Under the pieces are notes generated by a model. That model searched no databases. It worked only from the letters and a program-made list of their open reading frames with translations, and was not told the origin of the DNA. From Porphyra umbilicalis (Eukaryota > Rhodophyta > Bangiophyceae > Bangiales > Bangiaceae), in the NCBI GenBank assembly GCA_002049455.2, contig KV918987.1, forward strand, positions 62,001-126,000: a DNA stretch of 64,000 nt, given 5' to 3'. A program made the position numbers and the translations under genes. This document shows positions 55,055-64,000 of the stretch, piece by piece. How positions within the stretch are numbered: the stretch's first letter is position 1; every line of letters begins with the position of its first letter.

Positions 55055-57298
55055 CGTCGACGCCGGCGCCGGCGCCGACGGCGTCAGCAACCCCCAACGG
55101 CGCGAGATCGGCGTCGTAACTCGGCGTGGCAAACGACCAGCGGTGCTGATCAGTGGCGGCACAGCCGTACACGTTTGACCTCCTTCCTTGTACTCGACGT
55201 CACCCCGCTGTTTGCCTTGCGTATCGACCTCACCCTGCTCCTTGCCCTGCGCCCCATGAGGAGGGGCTTGAAGCGAAGCGTTTTTCTTGTGCACGCCTGA
55301 TCATATTAATCAACAAATCGTTTCTGGTCCGTGTGCTCCATCTGCTTGAAATAGAGCACCCCACAGAACCGAGCCTTACCTGGTTGCCCCCGCGCTCCGG
55401 GCTGTACCCCCAGTCTCCCGCTTCACCGCCCCCCAGTTGTGGCCTACCAACCCCCCTTCTACCGCCTACCTCTGCCATCAACCACACTACCCCGTCACGC
55501 CCTCCCAACTTACATTGGCTCCTTTGGCGCCCATCCATGGGGGTGTGGCGTGGGGGCGGGAGAGCGCACGGTGGGAGACGTGGGCAGCGGGCGCCTGGAG
55601 GGCTTCACTGCATCCCGTACTGCGGCGGTCGCTAGAACGGCACCCGATGGAGCAATGGCGGGCCGGCAGTCCCAGATTGCACGCCGGCAACGGCGCGGCC
55701 TCGGGCCGCGACAGCCGTGACTCGCAGGCAACGTTAGACGCCCGCCTCAACTGCCCCCGCACAAACCTCCGACGCTCCTCGCACGCGACGCGCCCGCCAC
55801 CCCCCCTCTCCAGAGCTGCCGTCTCCAAAACCGCTAGCCGCCCGTCTCGCGCGCATGGGTGCGCATGGAAAACGGGGGGGGGCGGGGGGCGCCGCCCGTC
55901 ACTGGCGGGCCGCGGTCGACGCCGTGGCGGCGGCCGCCCACGGCGGCGCCGATGGCGACTGCGGCCCGACGTCGTGCGGCCGCACTGCGGCGAGCGGCGG
56001 TGGCGGCGGCGGCGACCGACGCGCCGTCCGCCGTCCCCATCGCAGAGCCGTGGCCGCCACAGGCGCACGTGGCGGCGGCCGGCACGCGCCAGGCACGCCG
56101 GGAGGAGCAGGCGCCGCCGTCGCCGCGGCAGCCACATTCGAGGCGGCCGCCGTGTCGGCCGGCGGCGGCCACGCGGCGGCGATGGCGGCGGCGGCAGCGG
56201 CGACGGCGGCCACGAAGGCAGTGACGGTGGCCGAGCCGACGGCCACCGCGTGTGGCGCCACGGCGGCCGTTGGTGCAGCGACGCCGACTGGGGTAGCGTG
56301 AGCAGCCGCCGCTGCCAACGCCTCTTAGACACGAGGTCACCTCGACCGCGTGTGCGTGGCGACGGCGGCGCGCCACTGCTGCCGCGCCCGTGCGCACACA
56401 CGGGGCGCCTCGGTGCGGGGGGCGGCTCGGGCTGCGCCCGCCGGGAGCCCCCGCACGATCGGCCGGCGGGGCTGCCGACGCGTGCCCGCCGCCGCTTCCA
56501 CGCGGAGCGGGGGCGTGCCGACGCTGTGGCGCCGGCGGCCATCGGGGGGGCCAACACAGTCTTCCCCCCGCGTGCGCCCATGCGCAGCGTCTACGGGAGG
56601 CGCCCGCCGGCGGGGGCGCCAACCACCGGCAGCGGGGGGCAGGGTCGGGCGTGCCTCAACCCCGGCCATGCGCCACGCCGGCGCGCGGGGTGGCCAAGGC
56701 CAGCGGCGCCGCCGCCGTGGGCGGCCCGATGGCGCCCCACCACGGGCGGCGGTGCCCTGCCGGCCGGCCGCCGCCGCGGCGGTCGCCCGCGACCGCCGAC
56801 GCTGCAGCGGCTGGGCGGTGACGCCGCCGTGGCGGCGGCTACCGCCCTCATGGGCACGCCGGCGGACGCCGCGGCCCCCGGCGCCCGACCGCTCCGGCGG
56901 CCAAAGTCACCGGGTAGCGTACATCCTTGTGTGCTGCGATAGTCAAGCGTTCGGGTGTATACCCGAAAAAAGTACGCGCAAATACGCTTGAGGAAAATTA
57001 CGCTTGAAGACCCCTGGTAGGGAGCCAAACGGACCGCCAAAAACGTTCTTTAAGTACTCCCACAACGTGCACTGGAAAAAAGGATTTTTCTCTCGACGTG
57101 TGGGTGTGGAGAGCACCCTATGATAGATAGACTAAAGTCCAGGGAAATGTCTCTTAAATTTTACCAAGAGAAGAGTAACCGAAACTGTATCGAGCACCGA
57201 AGAGGGTAGATGCATACCAACCAGGACTCACCGCTGATGCGGGCGCCACAAAAAAAGGTTTAGAAAACGCGGACCTCCCCCCGCGACGCCGTCGCCTC
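55055..57298. other. Intergenic with GC-rich island; no supported gene
   Basis: 55,800-56,900 is a GCC/CGG-rich island open on both strands, coding only Ala/Arg/Gly strings. 56,930-57,270 is AT-rich and should include the 3' end of the zinc-finger gene. Nothing recognised in 55,150-55,800. Confidence 0.45.
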
Positions 57299-60226
57299 TC
57301 AGTCAAGACCAAACCCGGCTCCCAGCTGCGGCGCTACGCCCTCCATCCCATCGGGCGGGGTGGGGCGGGCGGGCGGCGGCCACACCGCGGGCGGGGACAC
57401 GGCCAGCGGGGTGGCGCTCAGCGACGCGCCAACGCCGGGCGTGCCGGCGCCGGGGGTGCCAGTGCCGGGCGTCAAGGACCGCCCACTGCCCTGGCGGCGG
57501 AGCCACCCGCCGCCCCAACCGCTGTCGTCCGGCCCGCCGACGCTGCTGCGGACGGCCCACCCGCTGCCGCCGAGGCTGCCCGACAGCCCCGTGCCGGCGG
57601 GCCATAAGCCGAGGGAGCCAAAGCTGCCACTCAAGCCGCCACCACCGCCGCCGCCACCCCCACCCCCACCGCCGAGGCTCCCCGAAAAGCGACCGAGGCT
57701 GCCGCTGCCCGCCACGCCCGACCCCCCCCGCCACGCGTGGCAAACGGGGACACGCTCGCCGCGGTGTTGACGTGCGTCGGCTGAAGGAGGGCCACTTGGC
57801 CAACGTTGCTCGTCACGGCCGCCGACGACGCCAAGCGCACGCCGAGCGTGTGCACAAAGGCGTCCTCGGGGACGGTGCGGGAGGAGTAGCCGCCCTCCTC
57901 GAGGCGGGAGAGGGAGCGCTGGAGGCTGCCGCTCCGCCGCCCCGAGCCGCCCTGCGACGCGCTGCCCGACGCAAAGGCCGGGACGAGGTCGGCAGCGACG
58001 GGGTCGACGATGCTCCGACTGCGGTGGGGCACGCTCGGATCCGCGTCGGGCGTCGGGCGATGCGCGTCGGCGGGATCCATGGTCGGGAAGGGGGAGGAGA
58101 GCGTCGGCACGTCGGGCGGCGCGACGCCCTGCTCGTTGAGGTCCAACGCCGCCGCGTGCTCTGCAAAATCCGTCATGTAGGCGGGCATGCCGCCCGACGT
58201 TAGCATCGCCATGAGCTGCTCTGGGTTGGCCGCCTGGGACAAAAAGTCGTCGGGGAGGCCCGCGCCGGCGCCGGCACCGCCGCCGCCAGCACCCGCCGCC
58301 GCCGCCTGCATCGCCGTCATGACGTCCAGCGACATGGCGCGCTCAAACTCCGACTCGTGCTGGTCGCGCGACGTGTCGGCCGCCTCGGCAAACGCCTCGT
58401 AAATGCCCTGGCCCTGCTGCCGCGAGGCGGGGAGGGGAACGGGCGCGCCGTGGCGCAGCGCCCGGCCGCCGCCCGACGCCGCCGCCGCACCCGCGGGGCG
58501 CGCAGGGCGGGCAGGGACCGACGGCGGCAGCGGCGGCGGCGGCGGCGGCGGGGGGGGCGGGGGGGGCGGGGGTGGTCCGACCGACACCCTGTGCGGGGGC
58601 GGCGGGAGGTGCACCCTCGACGACGGTGGGGCGGCGGGGGTCGGTCGGCCGGTCGCCGCCGGTCGGGGACCCAGAAACGCCGACGTTGCCGTCGACGCGT
58701 CCACGGCCGGCGCGTCCAACGGCGAGAGGCGGCCGACCGAGTCGGCCGGCGACTGCCCGTACAGTTGCCACCGCTCCGCGTCGGCGCCGAGTTGGGTGTG
58801 CCGCTGCTGCTGCCACCCCTGGGGGGGGGCGAAAAAGGGGTGCCCCGCGCCCCCGGCGCCCTCACCCACCGCACCCGACGGCGCCGACAGGCCGGCGGTG
58901 GCCGGCGGCAGTCCGTACCCACCGTCCCCAAACGGGGGGGACCCCCCCGGTCCCGCCGCCGTGCTGCCGGCCGTCGGCAGGAGCACCGACGGGTCGGCCG
59001 TGACAGTGGTCACGGGGGAGGAGGAGGTGCCAGTTGGGGGTGGGCGCGGCGGCTCTGGCGACGGCCGGTCAATGAGGCCCGGGTAGCCCGGCGGGGGCAT
59101 GGGCGGCAGAAACGAGCCGACGGCGTAACCGTCTGCCGCCTCCAAGACGACGGGCGCGTCATATTCGAGCATGTGCGCGTCGGAGAAGTCACCCCCCCTG
59201 TCCTCATCGTCTGCACCCCCTCCCTCCTGCCGGCCCACCACGCCAAAGGCGGCGGTCGCGCCGGGGTAGCCCGGTGGTGGGGGCGCAGAGCCGCCGACGA
59301 CCCCAAACGCCCCCCCGCCAAACGACTGCAAGGCGGCGTCCCCCCCAAAGCCGACGACGCCCGCCCCAAAGAGGCCGGTGGGGAGGTCCGCCGGGGAGCC
59401 GTCGCTGCCGGTGCCGCCTCCGCCGCCGCCGCCGCCGCCGTCGCCGCCGCCCCCACCAAGCGGCGGCCGCGACGCGTCTGGCGGCCGTGGCAACAGCGGC
59501 CGTAGCGCGCTCGGCGTGCCGAGTGTGCCCGGTGGTGGTGGCGGCGCCGCCCACCCCGCGGCGGCGGGGGTGGCCTTGGACGGCGGCCGCGCGTTGCCAC
59601 GATCCTTTCGTGACGAACCGGTGGCGGCGGCAGTGGTGCCGTCGTACACCACCCACGACTTGTCGGCCTTTTGGCAGGCCGCCATGGCGACCGACTGCCG
59701 CCGCAGGTGCGTGCGCTGGTGGGAGTTGAGGCAGGACTTCCATTTAAAGCGCTTGACTGTTGTGCAGAGGCGGCGCGGGGGGACCAGAAGGGCAGCACAC
59801 GCACCCCGGAGGGGAGGCAGGGGAAGCGGGGAGCTCGCCACGGCAGCAGAGGCTCGAGTGTCAGAACGTGAACCACGGCACCAAAGTGGGAACAACAGCA
59901 GGCCGCCGTCGGAAAACTCCCCTCCACCCCAACGACGCGCACGCACGGCCGCGCAGGCGGGGAGCGACACCACGCACCCACACCCCCCCATCACCCCCCC
60001 CCCCCCCTCCCCCCAACGTACAGCATCCCGCCTCCAAACACACGTACGGCTCCAACCCCGAGTGGATGCGCGCGTGCGCGCGGAGGTTGGATCGCCGCGT
60101 AAACGTCTTGGTGCACCCCGGCTGCGCGCAGTTGTACACAATGCCCGCGGGCTTTTGCACGCCCCCCGCCGCGCCCGTGCCGGCGGCAACGCCGCCGACG
60201 CCGGCCGTGCGCGGGCGGCCGCCCAT
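57299..60226 (-). CDS. Two-finger C2H2 zinc-finger protein
   Basis: Exon A (60,226-60,022) encodes finger 1, CAQPGCTKTFTRRSNLRAHARIH, and the first half of finger 2 (PYVCLEAGC). A 265-bp intron (GTACGT at 60,021 to ACAG at 59,757, phase 1) is followed by exon B, which completes finger 2 as FKRFKWKSCLNSHQRTH. The fit of C-x4-C-x3-F-x5-L-x2-H-x3-H across the splice fixes the intron. About 650 residues of Pro/Gly/Ala-rich, partly acidic sequence follow (EYDAPVVLEAADGYAVGSF; YEAFAEAADTSRDQHESEF; MTDFAEHAAALDLNEQ), like an activation domain, so a nuclear transcription regulator is likely. At C8 (57,722-57,729) one added base leads to a Gly/Ser/Leu repeat tail (SGSLGRFSGSLGG) ending at 57,299. The ATG at 60,226 is the nearest; earlier exons are possible. 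Confidence 0.75.
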
Positions 60227-63200
60227 GACCGCCGCCGCCGACACGGGCGGCACCGACACGGGGAAGGGGGGGGGGGGGTGAGGGGTGGGGAGGCGGGATG
60301 CGGGGGGGGGGGGGGGGGGGGGGGTGGGGGGAGGGGGGGGGGGCAAGACCAGCCAACCACACCCACCGCCCGCGCCGTCACCCACCCGCGGCGGCCGTGC
60401 CGACGCAGACGCCCGCCGTGCGGGCGGCGGAGCGGGCAGACGACCTCCCCGACGCGGGCGCCCACGGGGCGGTCGACGGCGGCGGCGGGGGCGCCTGGCG
60501 CATGGCCGTTGCGGCACGGCGTGGCGGGCCCCCGGGCGCTGCGGGCGCGGTGAGCGTGCCCAGGGGGCAGGGGGGTGGAGCCCGGCGACCCGCGACGGGG
60601 GTGGCAGGCGCCCCCGGTCGCGGGCGGCTCGCAGCGGACCGCGGGGGGCGCGCCGCGGCGGTCGGCGCGCGCGGGGGCCCCGCCCCGCCGACACGGCGGC
60701 GCGCCCGCCGGCGCGGGGGGGCGCGCGTCGGCCCCGCCGCCAAGGCGGGCGTGCCGCCGCGCGCCGGCCGCGGCCGACACGACAATGGGAGGGGCGGCCC
60801 GCGGCGGCAGGGTCCGCACGGGGGGTGCCACCGCAGCGGGACGCGGGGTGCCACCGCAGCAGCCGCAGCCGCAGCCGCAGGTGCGGCGCGCGGGCACAGC
60901 GCGTTGATGAAATCTCGTGTCAGGTTCCAAGGTATCTGCAACAAGGCCGAACCGTATTGCTGCTCGACCCCTTTGCGTTCAGAGAGAGATCGAAAATGAG
61001 TACATAACTCCTCTTTGCCCAATCTTTAAGGAGAAGTTCACATCCTTCGAGACATATGTTGCGAGACTCGCCGCAATGATCCCTCGGAGGTCTCGGGGAA
61101 GAAGTGGAGCAAGACCCTGACGGAGGAAAGGATGTGACACCGGCCAGCATTGAGGATACATGCCAAAGATGCATTGAAAGACACGGTCGCTTTATTGTTG
61201 CTCGGCGCGGGCACGGGTGGCAGAGCAGACACGAAATCGATAAGAAAGCCACGGTGTGCTACAGAGTCACGCAGACATGTAGCTAACTGCACACAGCCGC
61301 AAACTCTGACAGAGCTACAGGCCACCGGACAACAGCAAGCTCACCATGTCAGCGACTCGCGGACACCACGCATGCATGTGCGTATGACACAAGTTACTCG
61401 ACTTCGATGTCAGCAACACCCATTGGTTTGCAAAGAAACAGAAGCCAAGAAAGAGGAAGCCATCGCACATATGCATGGTAAGGATACATGGGGGACGGGC
61501 GAGCGAACACGAAAAAGAAGTACGTGGTCAGTTCATCCAACCCATCCACCACCCACCCACCGCGCGCGTCACACTATCCACACTGCGCCAGTGTGGATCC
61601 CCACCCAATCGCCACCACCACTAGTCCAGCGACTGCAAACGTCGTCCGGCCCGTCGTAGAGTGACTCCCCCCCGCCCCCGTGCGAGCTGGAGAGAATGCG
61701 TGGGATGGAGGGGATGCAGATAAGAATACGACAGGAACGAGGGCGGTCGGCAGGAGGGTGGGCGGGGCGATCGAACAGAGGGTGGCCGGGGCTTCCGGCC
61801 AGGAGGGTGGGTGGGGCGGTCGACCAGAGGGTGGGCGGGGCGGTCCGCCAGGAGGGTGGGCCGAGCGGTCGGCCAGGAGAGCGAGCGGGGATGTTGGCAG
61901 CACTTGTGCACTTGGGCGGCAGCCAGGAGCGGGGCTGGGGGCAGCATGGCAGTCACCTGCACACATGCCGAGGGCGCGCATTGGCGCCGCCCAGCACTTC
62001 GAATCATTATTAATCGCCCCGCTATCCCCAAGCACAAGGCTTGACGTTTTCCAGCCCGCTGGTTGGCTGCCCGGTTGACCGGGGGCGCATCCTGGGTCCC
62101 CATTGGTAGCAGACTATCATGCCAACAGGTACTGAACAAAGTCTGGCTGACACAAGCTACGACGGTGAGGCGTCCGAGCAGAGGTCTCCATGTGCCCGCA
62201 AGAATGCATACTGTGTACGCCAAGTCTGCCTTGAACTGGGTGTGAAGGGTGCCGTTTGATCGCGCAAGGAGGACCTGCCCCATGACCCTGCCAGAGCTCT
62301 GCACGGCAATGCCAGCAGCCGTCCCACTCTAGCGACACCGTTTGCGCCCCCATCCTCCCCGACCCCCTCGGCATGTATGTGCAGCCCCCCTCGCCCCCCC
62401 CCCCCTGCCAGCAGGAGAAAGGAGTGGGAGAGGACAGGAAAGGAGGCAAGCACAAGTGTCCGTGGTTGGGCGGTGCCCGCAGCTATTGGGAGTAGACGAG
62501 TACGCACATGGGTAGGGGTGACCAGGTGGGTGGGGTAAGAAGGTCTCTGGGGGTGTCAGAAAGCCTTCTCAGACAGAGCCTTTTAGAGATCGACACAGCG
62601 ACATTTGCGAGGATGGTGTCACGAGGTTTGCTGCATGGAAAAACATTTCTCTCACGACCTCTCACGGTTCGCATATATTTTAAGTTCTCCGTGACCCAAT
62701 TTGACAACGTGCTGTGCGACCGCCGCCGCCGCGTCGCGCGGCCGCCCCCCGACCGCGACGTGGCCGCGCCCAGTCCCCCGCGGCGGCGGGCGCCCGCGCG
62801 CGCGCGACGCGTGCGCACCCGCGCCGGCGGTCGGCGGGGGGACGCGACGCGACCGCCCCCGTGCGCGCGGTCGCGGGCGGCGCTGGGGGGGCGGGATGCG
62901 CGCCGCGCGGGCCCCCACCCGCGGGCCGGCCTCCCCCCCGCGCACCCGCAAACCGGCGGCCGCGTCGCACGGCGGGGCGGCGGCGGCGGCGGCCGCCGCC
63001 CTCGCACTGCGGCGGCGGCGGCGGCGGCGGCGCGCCGGCGTGGCCGTCTGCCGGCCGCTCCACGGTCGCGCCGCGCACTTTTTCTAGCCGCCGCCACGCT
63101 GCGGCGGCGCGTCGCCCCCGCCCCCCCGCCGTCAACGGCCCGCCGCCGCCGCCCGCCCCGCACGCCGCCGCCCCACACGCCGCCGCCCCACACGCGGGCG

Positions 63201-63285
63201 CCACTCCCGCCAGTCCGCCTCGTTTCCGCCGCCCCCGCGACGCGCGCTGCACGGCCGCCACCGCCGCGCGTGTGCCACGCGGGCC
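60227..63285. other. Intergenic; G runs, minisatellite, GC-rich island
   Basis: 60,300-60,900 is GC-rich with G runs of up to about 22 and may include upstream exons of the zinc-finger gene. 60,910-62,690 is ordinary sequence with a minisatellite (61,750-61,880) and no recognised ORF. 62,690-63,280 is another GC-rich island directly before the protease gene. Confidence 0.4.
61750..61880. repeat. Minisatellite, about five copies of 24-25 bp
   Basis: Degenerate units of the form AGGAGGGTGGGCGGGGCGGT plus a few variable bases, alternating AGGAGGG and AGAGGG starts. Confidence 0.75.
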
Positions 63286-64000
63286 ATGACGATCCGCCGG
63301 CCGTTGCGGCGGGCGGCCGCGCCGTCGGCGGTGGCCGCGGTGGCCGCTGCCGTTGCCGCTGCCGCCGCCGCCGCCGCCGCCGTGGCCGCCGTGTCCCCGC
63401 GTGCGCCGGTGGCACCATGGTTCCCACCGGGGGGCGTGGCGGCAACGGCCGCTACGCCCACCTCTGTCGCCGGCCTCGGGGACCGCCTGCGGTTGGCGTG
63501 GGCGGTCTTGACAGCAGGCCCGCCGGTAGACCGCTTCACCCCCCTGTGGCTCCACGGCCATGGCGGGGGCGCCCCCCCCTTTCCCGGACCGCCTCTGCCC
63601 CCGCCCCCGCCGCCGCCGACCGGGACGGCCATGACGACACGCGGCTGCGCCCCATCCCCCAAGTCATTGGCGGCGAGCCGACGGAAGACCCCCGCCTCAT
63701 CCGCTCCCTCGCGCGGCTCTTCCACCCCCCCCGGGGCGGGGGTGCCCCCCCCTACTTTTGCGCCGGCGTCCTGGTCACGGAGCGCCACCTCCTCACCGCC
63801 GCCCACTGCGCGACGGCGCCCGGCGACTCGGTCGCGCTCGGCAGCGCGGCCATGTATGGGGGCTTTAACCGGAGCGTCGTCAAGGTCACCGCCCACCCGT
63901 CGTCGGTGGCGCCCGCCTACACCATGGCCGACATTGCGGTGGTGGAGTTTGCGGCACCCGCCTCGGCGGCGGCGGCGCGCAAGTCACTCGAAGACGCCGG
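63286..64000 (+). CDS. Secreted trypsin-like serine protease, 5' part
   Basis: Runs off the right edge. ATG 63,286 opens a signal peptide (MTIRRPLRR, then a long Ala/Val core to about residue 36). A Pro-rich propeptide follows. The mature enzyme would begin at QVIGGEPTEDPR (63,660), the IVGG-type activation site, and continues with YFCAGVLVTERHLLTAAHC, which holds the catalytic His, and YTMADIAVVEF, which holds the catalytic Asp. The catalytic Ser lies beyond the window. Signal peptide and protease are in different frames; one extra base in the eight Cs at 63,572-63,579 joins them through a Pro/Ala-rich linker. Family S1 endopeptidase in the secretory pathway or outside the cell; substrate unknown. 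Confidence 0.8.
   Translation, partial: MTIRRPLRRAAAPSAVAAVAAAVAAAAAAAAAVAAVSPRAPVAPWFPPGGVAATAATPTSVAGLGDRLRLAWAVLTAGPPVDRFTPLWLHGHGGGAPPFPGPPLPPPPPPPTGTAMTTRGCAPSPKSLAASRRKTPASSAPSRGSSTPPGAGVPPPTFAPASWSRSATSSPPPTARRRPATRSRSAARPCMGALTGASSRSPPTRRRWRPPTPWPTLRWWSLRHPPRRRRRASHSKTP

Noticed and set aside
60022-60930. Start of the zinc-finger gene at 60,930 in the frame of exon B
   Set aside because: That frame reads through the 59,757-60,021 intron and loses both fingers; exon A is in another frame.

Overview
This is GC-rich nuclear DNA from a eukaryote. Canonical GT-AG introns of about 160-310 bp can be placed exactly in four loci, yet the 2-kb ATP-citrate lyase gene has no intron. Genes are sparse among runs of G or C, GCC/GGC repeats and transposable elements. 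No tRNA, rRNA, operon or CRISPR is visible. A high-GC, intron-poor, transposon-rich genome with a separate ACLB subunit fits a bangiophyte red alga (Porphyra/Pyropia type). That placement is inference; no diagnostic marker gene is present.

Layout. 1-9.3 kb: a degenerate protein-kinase-like gene, then a divergent pair made of ATP-citrate lyase subunit B (minus) and a kynurenine-aminotransferase-like enzyme (plus). 9.3-13 kb: GC-rich and repeat DNA with no convincing gene. 13-17 kb: a decayed transposase-like gene of the Plavaka type on the minus strand. 19.4-34.4 kb: a broken gene of unknown function, split in its coding sequence by a 12.4-kb Ty3/gypsy chromovirus-type LTR retrotransposon (20,964-33,398) with a 5-bp target duplication. 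The element reads on the minus strand and carries a long extra ORF on the opposite strand next to its 3' LTR. 37-38.8 kb: a two-exon K+-dependent Na+/Ca2+ exchanger-like gene followed by a small inverted-repeat element. 39-42.5 kb: short repeats. 42.5-46 kb: a low-complexity Gly/Ala/Pro-rich gene with six copies of a GTFG[DE]RAR motif. 48.5-52.9 kb: a second copy of the Plavaka-like transposase, whose four exons join into an intact 1,261-residue reading frame. 54.6-64 kb: a small secreted Cys-rich protein, a two-finger C2H2 protein, and the 5' part of a secreted trypsin-like protease running off the right edge.

Two themes link the loci. First, the two Plavaka-like copies share domain order and one intron position, but differ in two other introns and in state of decay, so they mark an old DNA-transposon family (or a host gene derived from one). 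Second, nearly all reading-frame breaks in otherwise recognisable proteins (KAT, the Gly-rich gene, the C2H2 gene, the protease, gag-pol) are repaired in principle by one additional base, often at a run of seven or more G or C. That points to systematic under-counting of homopolymers in this assembly rather than to many independent pseudogenes.
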